A stretch of 64,000 nucleotides of DNA from the NCBI GenBank assembly GCA_029319145.1, contig CP119753.1, positions 2,790,001 to 2,854,000 of the forward strand, given 5' to 3'. Positions 15,601 through 24,552 of this stretch are shown piece after piece. A model generated the notes under the pieces. That model saw only the letters and a program-made list of their open reading frames with translations. It was not told the origin of the DNA and ran no database searches. Both the position numbers and the translations under genes were made by a program. This DNA comes from Microbacter sp. GSS18 (GTDB taxonomy: Bacteria; Actinomycetota; Actinomycetes; Actinomycetales; Microbacteriaceae). Position 1 is the stretch's first letter. Each line of letters starts with the position of its first letter.

Positions 15601-17085
15601 CTAGAGCGGGAACTGCCCCGGCTCGCGCCGCATCGTGATCCAGCGCGTCTCGGTGAACGCGTCGATGTTCGCCTGCACGCCGCCGTGCCGCGAGCCGGTG
15701 CCCGACGAGCCCGTCCCGCCGAACGGCGTGTTCGCCTCGTCGTTGACCGTCTGGTCGTTGATGTGGACGATGCCCGTCGGGATCTGCTGAGCCAGCTCCC
15801 ATCCGGCGAGCGCGTCCTTGGTGACGATGCCGAGCGAGAGCCCGTAGTCGGTCTCGGAGGCCAGCCGCACCGCCTCGTCGTCGGTCGCGTACGACACCAC
15901 GGTGGCGACCGGGCCGAACATCTCGTCGCAGTACGCCGGCGCGTCGGTGGGGATGTTCGCGAGCACGGTCGGACGGTAGAAGAGCCCTTCGTAGGTACCG
16001 CCCGCGCGCAGCTCGGCGCCCGAGGCCACGGCATCCTGCACGAGCGAGTGCACGCGGTCGCGCTGCACCTCGTCGATCAGCGGCCCGAGATGCACCGGGC
16101 CGGCGGCCGGATCGCCGACGACCATGGAGTCCGCCTTCGCCGCGAGCTTGTCGACGTACGCGTCGAACACCGACTCGTGCACGATGTGCCGACCGACCGT
16201 CATGCAGATCTGCCCCTGGTGGAGGAACGATCCCCACGTGGCGAGGTTCACCGCCTGATCGACGTCGGCGTCGGCGCGGATGATGAACGCGGAGTTGCCG
16301 CCGAGCTCGAGGTGCGCGCGCTTGAGGTGCTTGCCCGCGTGCTCGCCGACGCTGCGGCCGGCCCGCGTGGAGCCGGTGAACGCGATGACGCGCACGTTGG
16401 GGTCCTCGACCATGGCCTGGCCGACGTCCGCGCCGCCGGGGACCAGCTGCAGGAGCCCCGGGGGGAGCCCCGCCTCTTCGAAGATGCGCACGAAGGAGAC
16501 GCCTCCCGTGATCACGGTCCGCGGATCGGGCTTGAGCAGCACCGCGTTCCCCAGCGCGAGGGCCGGGGCCACGGCCCGGATCCCGAGGATGAGCGGCACG
16601 TTGAACGGGGAGATGACGCCGACGACGCCGACCGGCACCTGCTGGGTCATCGACAGGCGCGGCTCCTCGCTCGACAGCACGGTGCCGAGGGGGGCCGACG
16701 GCAGCGCGGACGCCTCGTAGCATTCCGCCGCCGTAACGTGCAGGGCGAAACCCGCCAGCGGCGGGATGGCGCCGACCTCGCGGATGTTCCAGCCCGAGAT
16801 CTCTTCGGCGTACTGCTCCCACAGCATCCCGGCCTTGCGAAGCACCGCCGCGCGGGCGGGATGCGGCAGCGCCGCCCACTCCTTCTGCGCCTCGGCGGCG
16901 CTGCGGGCCGCGCGCGCGACGTCCGCAGGACCGGCCAGCCCGACGGCGGCGATCGCCTCGCCGGTAGCCGGCGCGACGGAGTCGATGGACCCGCCCTCGC
17001 CGTCGACCCACTCGCCGTCGATGTGGATGCGGCCCTCGAAGGCCGCCGGATCGATGAGGACGTCGGTGTCCTGGATGATCGTCAT
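15601..17085 (-). CDS. NAD(P)-dependent aldehyde dehydrogenase
   Basis: A 494-residue ALDH-superfamily enzyme oxidising an aldehyde to its acid. It shows the cofactor-binding segment GVISPFNVPLILGIRAVAPALALGN, FTGSTRAGRSVG, the Glu in LELGGNS and the nucleophile Cys in GQICMTVGRH. The SPFN form resembles benzaldehyde or vanillin dehydrogenase-like members more than succinate-semialdehyde enzymes. The ATG at 17085 follows GGAGAATCC. It is the last gene of the nine-gene minus-strand operon beginning at 25427. The context suggests oxidation of a sugar-derived or aromatic aldehyde; the substrate is not certain. Confidence 0.87.
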   Translation of the reverse strand: MTIIQDTDVLIDPAAFEGRIHIDGEWVDGEGGSIDSVAPATGEAIAAVGLAGPADVARAARSAAEAQKEWAALPHPARAAVLRKAGMLWEQYAEEISGWNIREVGAIPPLAGFALHVTAAECYEASALPSAPLGTVLSSEEPRLSMTQQVPVGVVGVISPFNVPLILGIRAVAPALALGNAVLLKPDPRTVITGGVSFVRIFEEAGLPPGLLQLVPGGADVGQAMVEDPNVRVIAFTGSTRAGRSVGEHAGKHLKRAHLELGGNSAFIIRADADVDQAVNLATWGSFLHQGQICMTVGRHIVHESVFDAYVDKLAAKADSMVVGDPAAGPVHLGPLIDEVQRDRVHSLVQDAVASGAELRAGGTYEGLFYRPTVLANIPTDAPAYCDEMFGPVATVVSYATDDEAVRLASETDYGLSLGIVTKDALAGWELAQQIPTGIVHINDQTVNDEANTPFGGTGSSGTGSRHGGVQANIDAFTETRWITMRREPGQFPL

Positions 17086-17116
17086 GGATTCTCCTTGTCG
17101 ATGTGCAGCGCGGATC

Positions 17117-18040
17117 TCACACCGTCTGCGGAATGGGGCCGGTGGCGCCCCGCGCCAGCCGCTGGGCACGCCGTCCCACGGTACTGGCGGCCCATCCCTG
17201 ACGGATGACGCCGATCGCGTCGCGTGCGATGACGGCACCATCGTCGTAGGTCTCGCGCCAGATCGCCAGCATGTCGGCGACGGGTTCGGCCATGAGCGGG
17301 CGCGAGAACGACTCGAGCCCGAAGCGCCCTTCGTAGCCGTCGTCGAGCGCCTGGCGCACGACGTCTGCGACCGGCACGGTGCCCTGGCTCAGCAGACCGC
17401 GCCCGGACTGCCCGAGCTCGAGGAACGCCAGTCGCGGGAGCGCGGTCCGGATGGCCGCGCTCATGTCGGCCTCTTCGACGGCCATGTGGAACGTGTCGAG
17501 ATGTATGCGCAGGTGGTCGGATCCGCTGAACTCGACATACCGCATCGCCTGGTCGGCGGTGTTCACGAAAGAGGTCTCGTAGCGGTTGAGGACCTCGAAC
17601 GTGAGCGTGACCCCTCGCTCGTGCGCCTCGTCCGCGATGATCCCGACGTTCTTCGCCGATCGCTCGATCGCGTCGGCGCCGGTCGGTCCGCCGGCCCCGA
17701 AGGGTGCGTAGGGGACGCCGTTGAGCTGGTCCGCCCCGAGCGCGACCGTGAAGGCGAGCGCATCGCGCAGCGCGGCGAGCCCGGCCTCGCGCACGTCGGG
17801 GTCCGGCGACGAGACGTCGGCCTCCGGCGTCTGACCGCACATCGCGATGGCGTCGAGACCGCGGGCGGCGATCGCCTCACCGAGGCTCTCGGCCAGAGCG
17901 AGGTCCGGCGGCACGGGCGGCAGCACCACCCGGCGATATCCGGCCTCGGCGATCGCGTCGAGCACCGCCGGCACCTCGTCACCGGAGGGATCGGGCACGA
18001 GCGCGCTGAGGTGGCACGCGATGTCCAGTTCGAAGGTCAT
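17117..18040 (-). CDS. Sugar isomerase/epimerase, TIM-barrel (AP endonuclease family 2 fold)
   Basis: A 307-residue protein of the xylose isomerase-like TIM barrel family. It resembles D-tagatose/psicose 3-epimerases and hydroxypyruvate isomerases. Metal-site residues appear in order: the Glu of TFEVLNRYETSFVNT, Asp and His in RIHLDTFHMAVEEAD, and the late Glu in RFGLESFSRP. The HMAVEEAD block is typical of 3-epimerases. It lies 32 bases before the aldehyde dehydrogenase and 9 bases after the SDR, so it is co-transcribed. It probably interconverts keto-sugars or polyol-derived ketoses entering the split transketolase; the specific sugar is unknown. Confidence 0.82.
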   Translation of the reverse strand: MTFELDIACHLSALVPDPSGDEVPAVLDAIAEAGYRRVVLPPVPPDLALAESLGEAIAARGLDAIAMCGQTPEADVSSPDPDVREAGLAALRDALAFTVALGADQLNGVPYAPFGAGGPTGADAIERSAKNVGIIADEAHERGVTLTFEVLNRYETSFVNTADQAMRYVEFSGSDHLRIHLDTFHMAVEEADMSAAIRTALPRLAFLELGQSGRGLLSQGTVPVADVVRQALDDGYEGRFGLESFSRPLMAEPVADMLAIWRETYDDGAVIARDAIGVIRQGWAASTVGRRAQRLARGATGPIPQTV

Positions 18041-18049
18041 GCTCGCCTG

Positions 18050-18820
18050 CTAGAAGACCGGCAGATCGAGCCGCTGCTTGAACACCGAGTAACCGTCGTC
18101 GACGTGCACGACGGTTCCGTTGATGACGTTGGCCTCGTCCGAAGCCAGGAACGCCACGACGTTGGCGATCTCCTCGGGAGCGGTCATCTTGTTGCGCAGC
18201 TGCTCGGACGCGAAGGTCGCCTTCAGCTCGTCGGAGAACTGGTTGATGATGGGCGTCGCCACGCGCCCGGGCGTGATCGCGACGGCGCGCACGCCGTATT
18301 CGGCCAGCTCGTACGCGGCCGAGCGCGTGAACGAGATCACCGCGGCCTTGGCCGCGCTGTACGTGAACGACAGCTCGGCGGCCTGCTCGCCGTAGATCGA
18401 CGACGTCGAGATGATGACGCCGCCGGTGCCCTGCTTCTTGAACTGCCGTCCCGCGGCGAGGATGCCGTAGTAGACCCCGTCCTGATCCACCCGGATCATG
18501 GGGTCGTAGTCGGTGGCCGGGTCCTGATCCAGCAGGGGCGTGCCGCCGGCGATGCCGGCGTTGTTGAAGATGACGTCGAGCTTTCCGAAGGCGTCGACCG
18601 CGCTCTGGACGGCGGCCTCCACTTCGGCGAGCTTCGACACGTCGACGCCCACGGCGACGGCGCTGCCGGGCTCGAGGCCGTCGACGACCTCTTGGGCCCG
18701 CTCGAGGTTGATGTCGGCGACGGCGACCTTCGCGCCCTCGGCGATGAACTTCTCGACCGTCGCCAGTCCGATTCCGCTGGCGCCGCCCGTGATGAGGGCG
18801 ACCTTGTCCTTCAAACGCAT
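18050..18820 (-). CDS. SDR family oxidoreductase
   Basis: A 256-residue classical SDR with VALITGGASGIGLATVEKF, VIFNNAGIAGG, the catalytic Ser in IISTSSIYGEQ, and YSAAK. An Asp at the end of the second strand (VAVADINLE) points to NAD rather than NADP. The ATG at 18820 follows AGAGGAAC. It sits between the sugar-binding lipoprotein and the epimerase in the transketolase operon. It therefore probably oxidises a polyol or sugar alcohol to a ketose, or acts on a sugar carbonyl. The C-terminus (FKQRLDLPVF) is longer than in minimal SDRs. Confidence 0.87.
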   Translation of the reverse strand: MRLKDKVALITGGASGIGLATVEKFIAEGAKVAVADINLERAQEVVDGLEPGSAVAVGVDVSKLAEVEAAVQSAVDAFGKLDVIFNNAGIAGGTPLLDQDPATDYDPMIRVDQDGVYYGILAAGRQFKKQGTGGVIISTSSIYGEQAAELSFTYSAAKAAVISFTRSAAYELAEYGVRAVAITPGRVATPIINQFSDELKATFASEQLRNKMTAPEEIANVVAFLASDEANVINGTVVHVDDGYSVFKQRLDLPVF

Positions 18821-18906
18821 GCGCGTTCCTCTTCTCTGCCTCGCTGCAGGTGGATGTCGGGGAGGGGGATCGGCGGGGACGCATCGCGCGCCCCCGCCGA
18901 TCGGTG

Positions 18907-19899
18907 TCACTCGAGCTGGTCCGACGGGGTGATGTCGGCCGCGTTCGACTCGGTCACGAGCGTCGTGTCGACCGTCTCGAAGTTGTTCGCGGGCATCGTG
19001 CCGGAGTTCTGGTACTCGACGATCGCCGCGATGACGTCCTCGTTGATCGAGGGCCACGGCTGCTCGATGGTGGCGAGCATCGTCCCCGCCTGGATGGCGG
19101 CGATGGACTCGGCCACCGCGTCGACGCCGGTCACGAACGCCGACGAGCCGGCCTCCTGGACGGCCTGCGAGGCGCCGAGGGCGGCGTCGTCCCACCCGAC
19201 CCACACGGCGTCGAGGCCGTCCGGGTTGGCGGCAAGGTAGTCGGCCACGAGCGCGAGCGCCTCGGTACGGCCGCTCGCGGGCGACTTCACCTGCTGGATC
19301 TCGCCACCGGCGAGCTCTGCACCGGCGGCGACCAGGTCGTCGGCGGCGAGGTTGGAGCGCATGCGGATGCCCGGGTGCGGGTCGTGCCCGATGACCATGA
19401 TGTTCTTGCCCTCGAGGCCGCCCAGCGCGTCCGAAATGGCGCCCAGGGTCTGGTCCACGATGCCCTGCTGGTTGGTCGTGATGTTCAGCGCGAAGGCGTC
19501 GGTCGCCTCGGTGCCCGAGTCGATCGCGAAGATCGGGATGCCGGCGTCGTTCGCGGCCGTGATGATCGAGCCGATCGACGCGTAGTCGGTGTACCCGTCG
19601 AAGACGGCGTCGGCGCCCTGGCCGATCGCGCTCTCGACGGCGGGGTTCATCTTCTGGAAGTCGAAGTCGCCCTGGATCATCGTGAGATCCCAGCCGAGCT
19701 CCTCGGCCTGCGCTTCGACGGACTTGACCCACCACGCTCCGATGGGGGTCTGGTTGCCCGAGGTGAAGGCCACCACGCGGAACGGCTCGTCGCCGCTCCC
19801 GGTGTCGCCTCCGCTGTCGCCGCCGGACGACGAGCACCCGGTCAGCGCGAGGGCTGCCACGGCGGCGACTGCCGCCATTGCCTTGAAAGACCTACGCAT
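18907..19899 (-). CDS. Sugar ABC transporter substrate-binding lipoprotein (RbsB type)
   Basis: A 330-residue periplasmic-binding-protein-1-fold lipoprotein. The signal sequence ends at LALTGCSSS with a Ser/Gly-rich linker. The mature part shows the SBP4 pattern: IQGDFDFQKMNPAVESAIGQGADAVF, GIPIFAIDSGT, VWVGWDDAALGASQAV and VTGVDAVAESIAAI. It probably binds a pentose, ketose or polyol outside the cell and delivers it to the RbsA/RbsC-type transporter encoded just upstream. An AAAGGAGTAGAC ribosome-binding site precedes the ATG. The ligand cannot be predicted. Confidence 0.88.
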   Translation of the reverse strand: MRRSFKAMAAVAAVAALALTGCSSSGGDSGGDTGSGDEPFRVVAFTSGNQTPIGAWWVKSVEAQAEELGWDLTMIQGDFDFQKMNPAVESAIGQGADAVFDGYTDYASIGSIITAANDAGIPIFAIDSGTEATDAFALNITTNQQGIVDQTLGAISDALGGLEGKNIMVIGHDPHPGIRMRSNLAADDLVAAGAELAGGEIQQVKSPASGRTEALALVADYLAANPDGLDAVWVGWDDAALGASQAVQEAGSSAFVTGVDAVAESIAAIQAGTMLATIEQPWPSINEDVIAAIVEYQNSGTMPANNFETVDTTLVTESNAADITPSDQLE

Positions 19900-19992
19900 G
19901 TCTACTCCTTTGTCACTGCGTTTCTTCTTGGTGCGACGAGCGGGAGCTCGCCGGGTTCGGTGCGGCGAACGGGTGTCCGCTGCAATGGGTCG

Positions 19993-20988
19993 CTAGCGTT
20001 CTCGGCTTCGGAGTCCCGACAGCGTCACCGCGGCCACGATGATCAGGCCCGTGATGACCTGCTGGATGTAGGCGTTGACGCCCAGGATGTTGAGGCCGTT
20101 GGCCAGGACGCCGATGATCATGACGCCGATCATCGTGCCGACGAGGTTGGCGGCCCCGGACCGGGCGATCGTCATGCCGAGGAACACCGCGGCGACGGCG
20201 AACATCATGTTGTTGCCGTCCTGGGTGGCGCTGGCGCTGCCGAGCCGCGCGGCGAGCAGGATGCCGCCGAGGCCCGAGACGGTGCCGGCGAGCACGAAGG
20301 CGATGAGGCGCACGCGCCGCACGTTCACGCCCGACAGGCGCGACACCTCGTGGTTGCCGCCGACGGCGTACCAGCGCCGGCCGATCGTGGTGTAGCGCAG
20401 CACGAACCATGTGGCGACCGCGACGACGACCGCGAAGTACACCGGCAGCGGGATCTCGAACAGCCGCCCCTGCCCGAGCGCGTTGAACTCCGGCGGGAAG
20501 TTGAACAGCGTCGTGCCCCCGGTCACGAGGTAGCTGATGCCGATGACGGATGTCATCGAGGCGAGCGTCGCGACGAACGCCGACACTTTCAGATACGCCA
20601 CGAGATAGCCGTTGAAGAGGCCGATGAGCGTGCCGACGACCAGCCCCGCGATGATCGCGATCGGGATCGGCGTCCCCCCGAGCATGAGCGCGGCGGAGGT
20701 GGCTCCCGCGAGGGAGGAATTCGCGCCGACCGACAGGTCGAAGTCGCCGACGACCATCACCATCGTCTGCGCCGCCGCGATGATCGCGAGGATCGAGACC
20801 TGATAGAGGATGTTCCGGACGTTGGTGAACCCCAGGAACACGTCCGGTCGCATCAGGAAGAAGAACAGGATCAGCGCGATCAGGGCGACGAGCGTCCCCG
20901 CCTGCAGCATCCACTTCCCGGCGTTCGATGCGTGGCCCATCACGACCGTGCTGGTCGTCGGGGCCTTGTCGTTGTTCGTCATGGTCAC
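19993..20988 (-). CDS. Sugar ABC transporter permease (RbsC type)
   Basis: A 331-residue membrane protein with eight to ten hydrophobic segments and the RbsC-family signature VGDFDLSVGANSSLAGA. The loop GLFNGYLVAYLKVSAFVATLASM is also typical. Such permeases work as homodimers with one double-domain ATPase. The GTG start at 20988 overlaps the stop of the ATPase gene (GTGA); an in-frame ATG at 20982 is the alternative. A 93-base gap to the binding-protein gene is the widest in the operon and could hold a processing site. Confidence 0.9.
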   Translation of the reverse strand: MTMTNNDKAPTTSTVVMGHASNAGKWMLQAGTLVALIALILFFFLMRPDVFLGFTNVRNILYQVSILAIIAAAQTMVMVVGDFDLSVGANSSLAGATSAALMLGGTPIPIAIIAGLVVGTLIGLFNGYLVAYLKVSAFVATLASMTSVIGISYLVTGGTTLFNFPPEFNALGQGRLFEIPLPVYFAVVVAVATWFVLRYTTIGRRWYAVGGNHEVSRLSGVNVRRVRLIAFVLAGTVSGLGGILLAARLGSASATQDGNNMMFAVAAVFLGMTIARSGAANLVGTMIGVMIIGVLANGLNILGVNAYIQQVITGLIIVAAVTLSGLRSRER

Positions 20989-22502
20989 TTTCCGGTCTTT
21001 CCGTAGCAGTAGGCGAGAAGGACCTCTTCGTCCGCATCCTCGGCGGGGACCTCGCCCGATATCCGCCCCTCGTGCATGATGATGATCCGGTCACTCATCC
21101 CGATGAGCTCGGGCAGTTCGGAGCTGACGACGATGATCGCCGTTCCGTCCTCTGCCAGTCGCCGGATGAGCCGGTAGATCTCGGCCTTCGTGCCGACGTC
21201 GATCCCCCGGGTGGGCTCGTCCATGAGCAGCACGCGCGGCTTGCGGGCGAGCATCTTGGCGAGCACGACCTTCTGCTGGTTGCCGCCCGAGAGCTCCCCG
21301 ACGTGCTGGCGGGGACTGCGCGCCTTGATCTTGAGGTCCTCCATGCCGCGCTTGGCGATGTCGATGATGCGGCCGCCCGCGACCACACCGGATGTGCTCA
21401 CCGACGCCAGGTTGGCGATGGCGATGTTGTCCTGGATCGACGCCTTCAGCATCACGCCCTGGCTGCGCCGCTCCTCGGGGACGAGCGCGACGCCCGCCTC
21501 GAGCGCGCGGGCGACGCCCGGGGAGTGCGGCAGGGTCTCGTCGCCCACGGCGATGGTGCCGTGGACGTGCTTCTGGGCGCCCGACAGGATGCGCAGCAGC
21601 TCGCTGCGCCCCGCCCCGGCGAGTCCGCCGACGCCGAGCACCTCACCGGCGTGGACCTGGAGCGAGACGTCCTGCACGCGACGTCCGGTCAGCCCCTCGA
21701 CGGTCATGACCGGCTTGCCGATCGAGGTCGCCCGCGCCGGGAACAGCTCGTCGGCGTTGCGGCCGACCATGGTCGAGATGACCTCGTCGACGTGCGACTC
21801 GGCCACATCTTTCGTGACGATCGTCTGGCCGTTCCGCATGATCGTCAGCCGATCGCACAGCTCGAAGACCTCCTCGAGCCGGTGCGACACGTAGAGGATC
21901 GCCACGCCCTGGTCGCGCAGACCCCGCAGCACCGCGAACAGGTCGACGATCTCGGTGTCGGTGAGCGAGGCTGTCGGCTCATCGAGGATGAGGATCTTCG
22001 CGTCGGTCGCGAGCGCCCGGGCGAAGGCCACCATCGTCTGCTGCACCGGCGACAGCTCGAAGCCGAGCTTGCCGAGCGGGATCTTCTTGTTGATCTTGTC
22101 GAGCTGCTCCTGGGCACGCTTGCGCAGCGCCCCCCACTGCACGATGCCGCCGCTCGTCGGGGTCTGCTCACCCAGCAGGATATTCTCGGCGACGCTGATG
22201 GTCGGGATGATCGACAGCTCCTGATAGAGCGCGACGATGCCGGCGTCGTTGGCTTCGCGCACGTTGTCGAACTCGGCCTTCTCGCCGCGCACCCTGATCT
22301 CACCGGCGTCCGGCTCGTACAGACCGGTCAGAACCTTGATGAGGGTGGACTTTCCGGCCCCGTTCTCGCCCAGCAGGGCGTGGATCTCGCCGGGGCGCAC
22401 GTCGAGGCGCGCGTTGTCCAGCGCATGGACGCCCTCGAACCGCTTGACGATGCCGCTGGCCTCGAGGGCGAGCGTGCCGGAAGCCGGGACCGGGTCGCTC
22501 AT
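20985..22502 (-). CDS. Sugar ABC transporter ATPase, two-domain (RbsA type)
   Basis: A 505-residue protein with two ABC domains, as in RbsA/XylG/MglA. Domain 1 has GENGAGKSTLIKVLTGLY, a degenerate signature (ELSPVQQTMVAFARAL) and ILILDEPTASL. Domain 2 has the reduced Walker A GLAGAGRSELLRIL, ELSGGNQQKVVLAKML and VLLMDEPTRGIDVGT. This asymmetry is normal for the family and means one functional catalytic site per protein. The ATG at 22502 overlaps the preceding alcohol dehydrogenase stop (ATGA). It energises the RbsC-type permease. Confidence 0.92.
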   Translation of the reverse strand: MSDPVPASGTLALEASGIVKRFEGVHALDNARLDVRPGEIHALLGENGAGKSTLIKVLTGLYEPDAGEIRVRGEKAEFDNVREANDAGIVALYQELSIIPTISVAENILLGEQTPTSGGIVQWGALRKRAQEQLDKINKKIPLGKLGFELSPVQQTMVAFARALATDAKILILDEPTASLTDTEIVDLFAVLRGLRDQGVAILYVSHRLEEVFELCDRLTIMRNGQTIVTKDVAESHVDEVISTMVGRNADELFPARATSIGKPVMTVEGLTGRRVQDVSLQVHAGEVLGVGGLAGAGRSELLRILSGAQKHVHGTIAVGDETLPHSPGVARALEAGVALVPEERRSQGVMLKASIQDNIAIANLASVSTSGVVAGGRIIDIAKRGMEDLKIKARSPRQHVGELSGGNQQKVVLAKMLARKPRVLLMDEPTRGIDVGTKAEIYRLIRRLAEDGTAIIVVSSELPELIGMSDRIIIMHEGRISGEVPAEDADEEVLLAYCYGKTGK

Positions 22503-23563
22503 GACACCACGTCCGCGACGTCGTTGCAGCGGATCACGACCTTGGGATAGATGCCGCTGACGTGCACCTCGAACGCCTTCTCGGCGCGCTCGAGCGGGAA
22601 GACCGCCTCGGTGAGCTCGTCGACGTCGAGGTGCGGCAGCACCTGCAGCGCCCGCGGGAACGCGTACGGCGAGACGAACACGCCCGTCAGCGTGAGCTCC
22701 TTGAGGTACAGGTAATCCGACAGGTTCAGCGGCATCTCGAAGTCGTGCGGGTACATCGCCCCGTAGACGACCATGCCCCCCTTGGCCGCGATGTCGAGCA
22801 GGCCCTTCACCGCACGCGGCGAGCCCGAGGCGTCGATCACGACGTCGTACCCCCGGCCGTCGGTGATCTCGTCGGCGCGCTCGAACTGGTTCTCGTTCAC
22901 GGGGTCGACGGCGAATTCGGCACCGTGGCGCAGGGCCATCTCGCGACGCTCGGCGATCGGCTCGATCATCGTCAGGGACGTCGCGCCGTACATCTTCATC
23001 ACCTGGAGCGCGAGCTGGCCGATCGGGCCGCCGCCGCAGACCGCGACGCGGTCGCCGACCCGGATGCGGGTCTTGTCGGCGATGCGCACGGCGACCGAGG
23101 TCGGCTCGAGCAGGCACCCCTTCAGCAGCGACACGTCGTCGGGCAGCTTGTACACCTGGGACTCGTGCCACACGATCGTCTCGGCCATGCCGGGCCGGTT
23201 GTAGTCCTGGATGTTCTCGCAGAACTGCTGCGCGCCGGCCTGACAGGGTCGGCAGGTGCCGCAGAACATCAGGAAGTTCCCGGCGACACGATCGCCCACC
23301 TGCAGTCCGTTGCGGTGCGCGCGCTCGCCCAGCTCCTCGATGACGCCCGAGATCTCATGGCCGAGCCCGATCGGCACATCGGTGCCGAAGAACCCTTCGG
23401 CAAGGTGCGGGTCGGATCCGCAGATCGCGGCATAGGCGACGCGGATGCGGACGTCCTCCGGCCCGAGCGGCTGGTCGGGGAAGTCGACCACGCCGACCCT
23501 GCCCCGCGTGGCTTCGTCGGGGTCGCGCAGACTGCCGATCTTGGTGACGGCGACTGTTCTCAT
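22499..23563 (-). CDS. Zinc-dependent alcohol dehydrogenase (MDR family)
   Basis: A 354-residue medium-chain dehydrogenase. The catalytic zinc site is Cys in AAICGSDPHLAEG and GHEISGVIEELG. A structural-zinc cluster occurs in FCGTCRPCQAGAQQFC. The cofactor fold is VAVCGGGPIGQLALQVMKMYG, with an acidic residue after the second strand (MIEPI) pointing to NAD. Relatives include sorbitol, threonine and threitol dehydrogenases. It lies between the transketolase genes and the sugar ABC ATPase with ATGA overlap. Oxidation of an imported polyol to a ketose is the most economical reading. Confidence 0.87.
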   Translation of the reverse strand: MRTVAVTKIGSLRDPDEATRGRVGVVDFPDQPLGPEDVRIRVAYAAICGSDPHLAEGFFGTDVPIGLGHEISGVIEELGERAHRNGLQVGDRVAGNFLMFCGTCRPCQAGAQQFCENIQDYNRPGMAETIVWHESQVYKLPDDVSLLKGCLLEPTSVAVRIADKTRIRVGDRVAVCGGGPIGQLALQVMKMYGATSLTMIEPIAERREMALRHGAEFAVDPVNENQFERADEITDGRGYDVVIDASGSPRAVKGLLDIAAKGGMVVYGAMYPHDFEMPLNLSDYLYLKELTLTGVFVSPYAFPRALQVLPHLDVDELTEAVFPLERAEKAFEVHVSGIYPKVVIRCNDVADVVS

Positions 23564-23589
23564 CGTTCTCTCCGTTGAGCGGATGCGGT

Positions 23590-24552
23590 TCAGGATGCGG
23601 CGAGCACGCGGCGGGTGGCGGCGATGGTCGCCTCGAGGCCGTAGCCGTACTTGTCGCGCAGCTGCTCGTCCTCGCCGAAGCCGGCGTAGACCTGCGGGAT
23701 GCCCAGGCGCTCGAAGCCCTTCAGGCACACGCCGCGGTCGGCCAGCACGTCGGCGATGCGCGACGCGAGGCCGCCGTACGCCAGGTGGTCCTCCAGGACG
23801 ACGAACCGGCCGCCGGTCTCGTCGGCGCACTGCAGGATGAGGTCCTCGTCGATCGGCTTGAGCGTGAACATGTCGACGACGCGGATCGAGCGACCGTCCT
23901 CGGCGAGCTTGTCGGCGGCCTCGAGCGCCTGGGCGACCGTGGTCCCGTGCGTGAAGATCGTGGCATCCGTGCCCTGCCGGGCGACGATGCCCTTGCCGAT
24001 GCGCACCTCGTGCTCACCGGGCTCGTACAGCACCTTGTCCTTCTTGCCGACCGCGAGGCGGATGTACAGGGGGCCCTGCATCGTCATGGACTGGCGCAGG
24101 ATCTCGCCCACCATCAGCGGGTCGCCGATCGAGGTGACGGTCATGTTCGTCAGCGAGCACATCAGCGACAGGTCCTCGACCGCGTAGTGGGTCGACCCGC
24201 CGTTGCCGACGAGGCCGCCGTGCGTGCCGATGATCTTCACGGGCAGGTTGGGGTAGCAGACGTCCGTGCGCACCTGCTCGAGGGCTCGCATGCTCAGGAA
24301 GGGCAGCATGCCCGAGACGACCGGGATGTTGCCGTCGTACGCGAGACCGGCGGCGATCCCGACGCTCACCTGCTCGGCGAGGCCGACGTCGAGGAAGCGG
24401 TCGGGGTACTTGTCGCGGAACTCCACGAGCGTCGCCCCGATGTCGGGGGTGATGACCCACAGGTTCTCGTGGGTCTCGCCGAGCTCGGCGAGGGTCGACC
24501 CGATGACCGATCGGGCACCGAGGAACTCACCGAAGGTGAAGGTGACAGGCAT
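23590..24552 (-). CDS. Transketolase, C-terminal subunit (split type)
   Basis: A 320-residue protein equal to the pyrimidine-binding and C-terminal domains of transketolase. It contains RFLDVGLAEQVSVGIAAGLA, with the catalytic Glu that activates thiamine diphosphate. GTHGGLVGNGGSTHYAVEDLSLM and the regulatory-type C-terminal domain (FTHGTTVAQALEAADKL) follow. It overlaps the N-terminal subunit gene by one base (TGATG), so the two are co-translated into a heterotetramer. It moves two-carbon ketol units between sugars. In a catabolic operon it probably acts on a specific ketose or its phosphate; no kinase gene is present. Confidence 0.9.
   Translation of the reverse strand: MPVTFTFGEFLGARSVIGSTLAELGETHENLWVITPDIGATLVEFRDKYPDRFLDVGLAEQVSVGIAAGLAYDGNIPVVSGMLPFLSMRALEQVRTDVCYPNLPVKIIGTHGGLVGNGGSTHYAVEDLSLMCSLTNMTVTSIGDPLMVGEILRQSMTMQGPLYIRLAVGKKDKVLYEPGEHEVRIGKGIVARQGTDATIFTHGTTVAQALEAADKLAEDGRSIRVVDMFTLKPIDEDLILQCADETGGRFVVLEDHLAYGGLASRIADVLADRGVCLKGFERLGIPQVYAGFGEDEQLRDKYGYGLEATIAATRRVLAAS

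Noticed and set aside
20985..23171. 728-residue reading of the RbsA-type gene
   Set aside because: The extra N-terminal 220 residues are the out-of-frame shadow of the alcohol dehydrogenase. MSDPVPASG at 22502 gives the family length.
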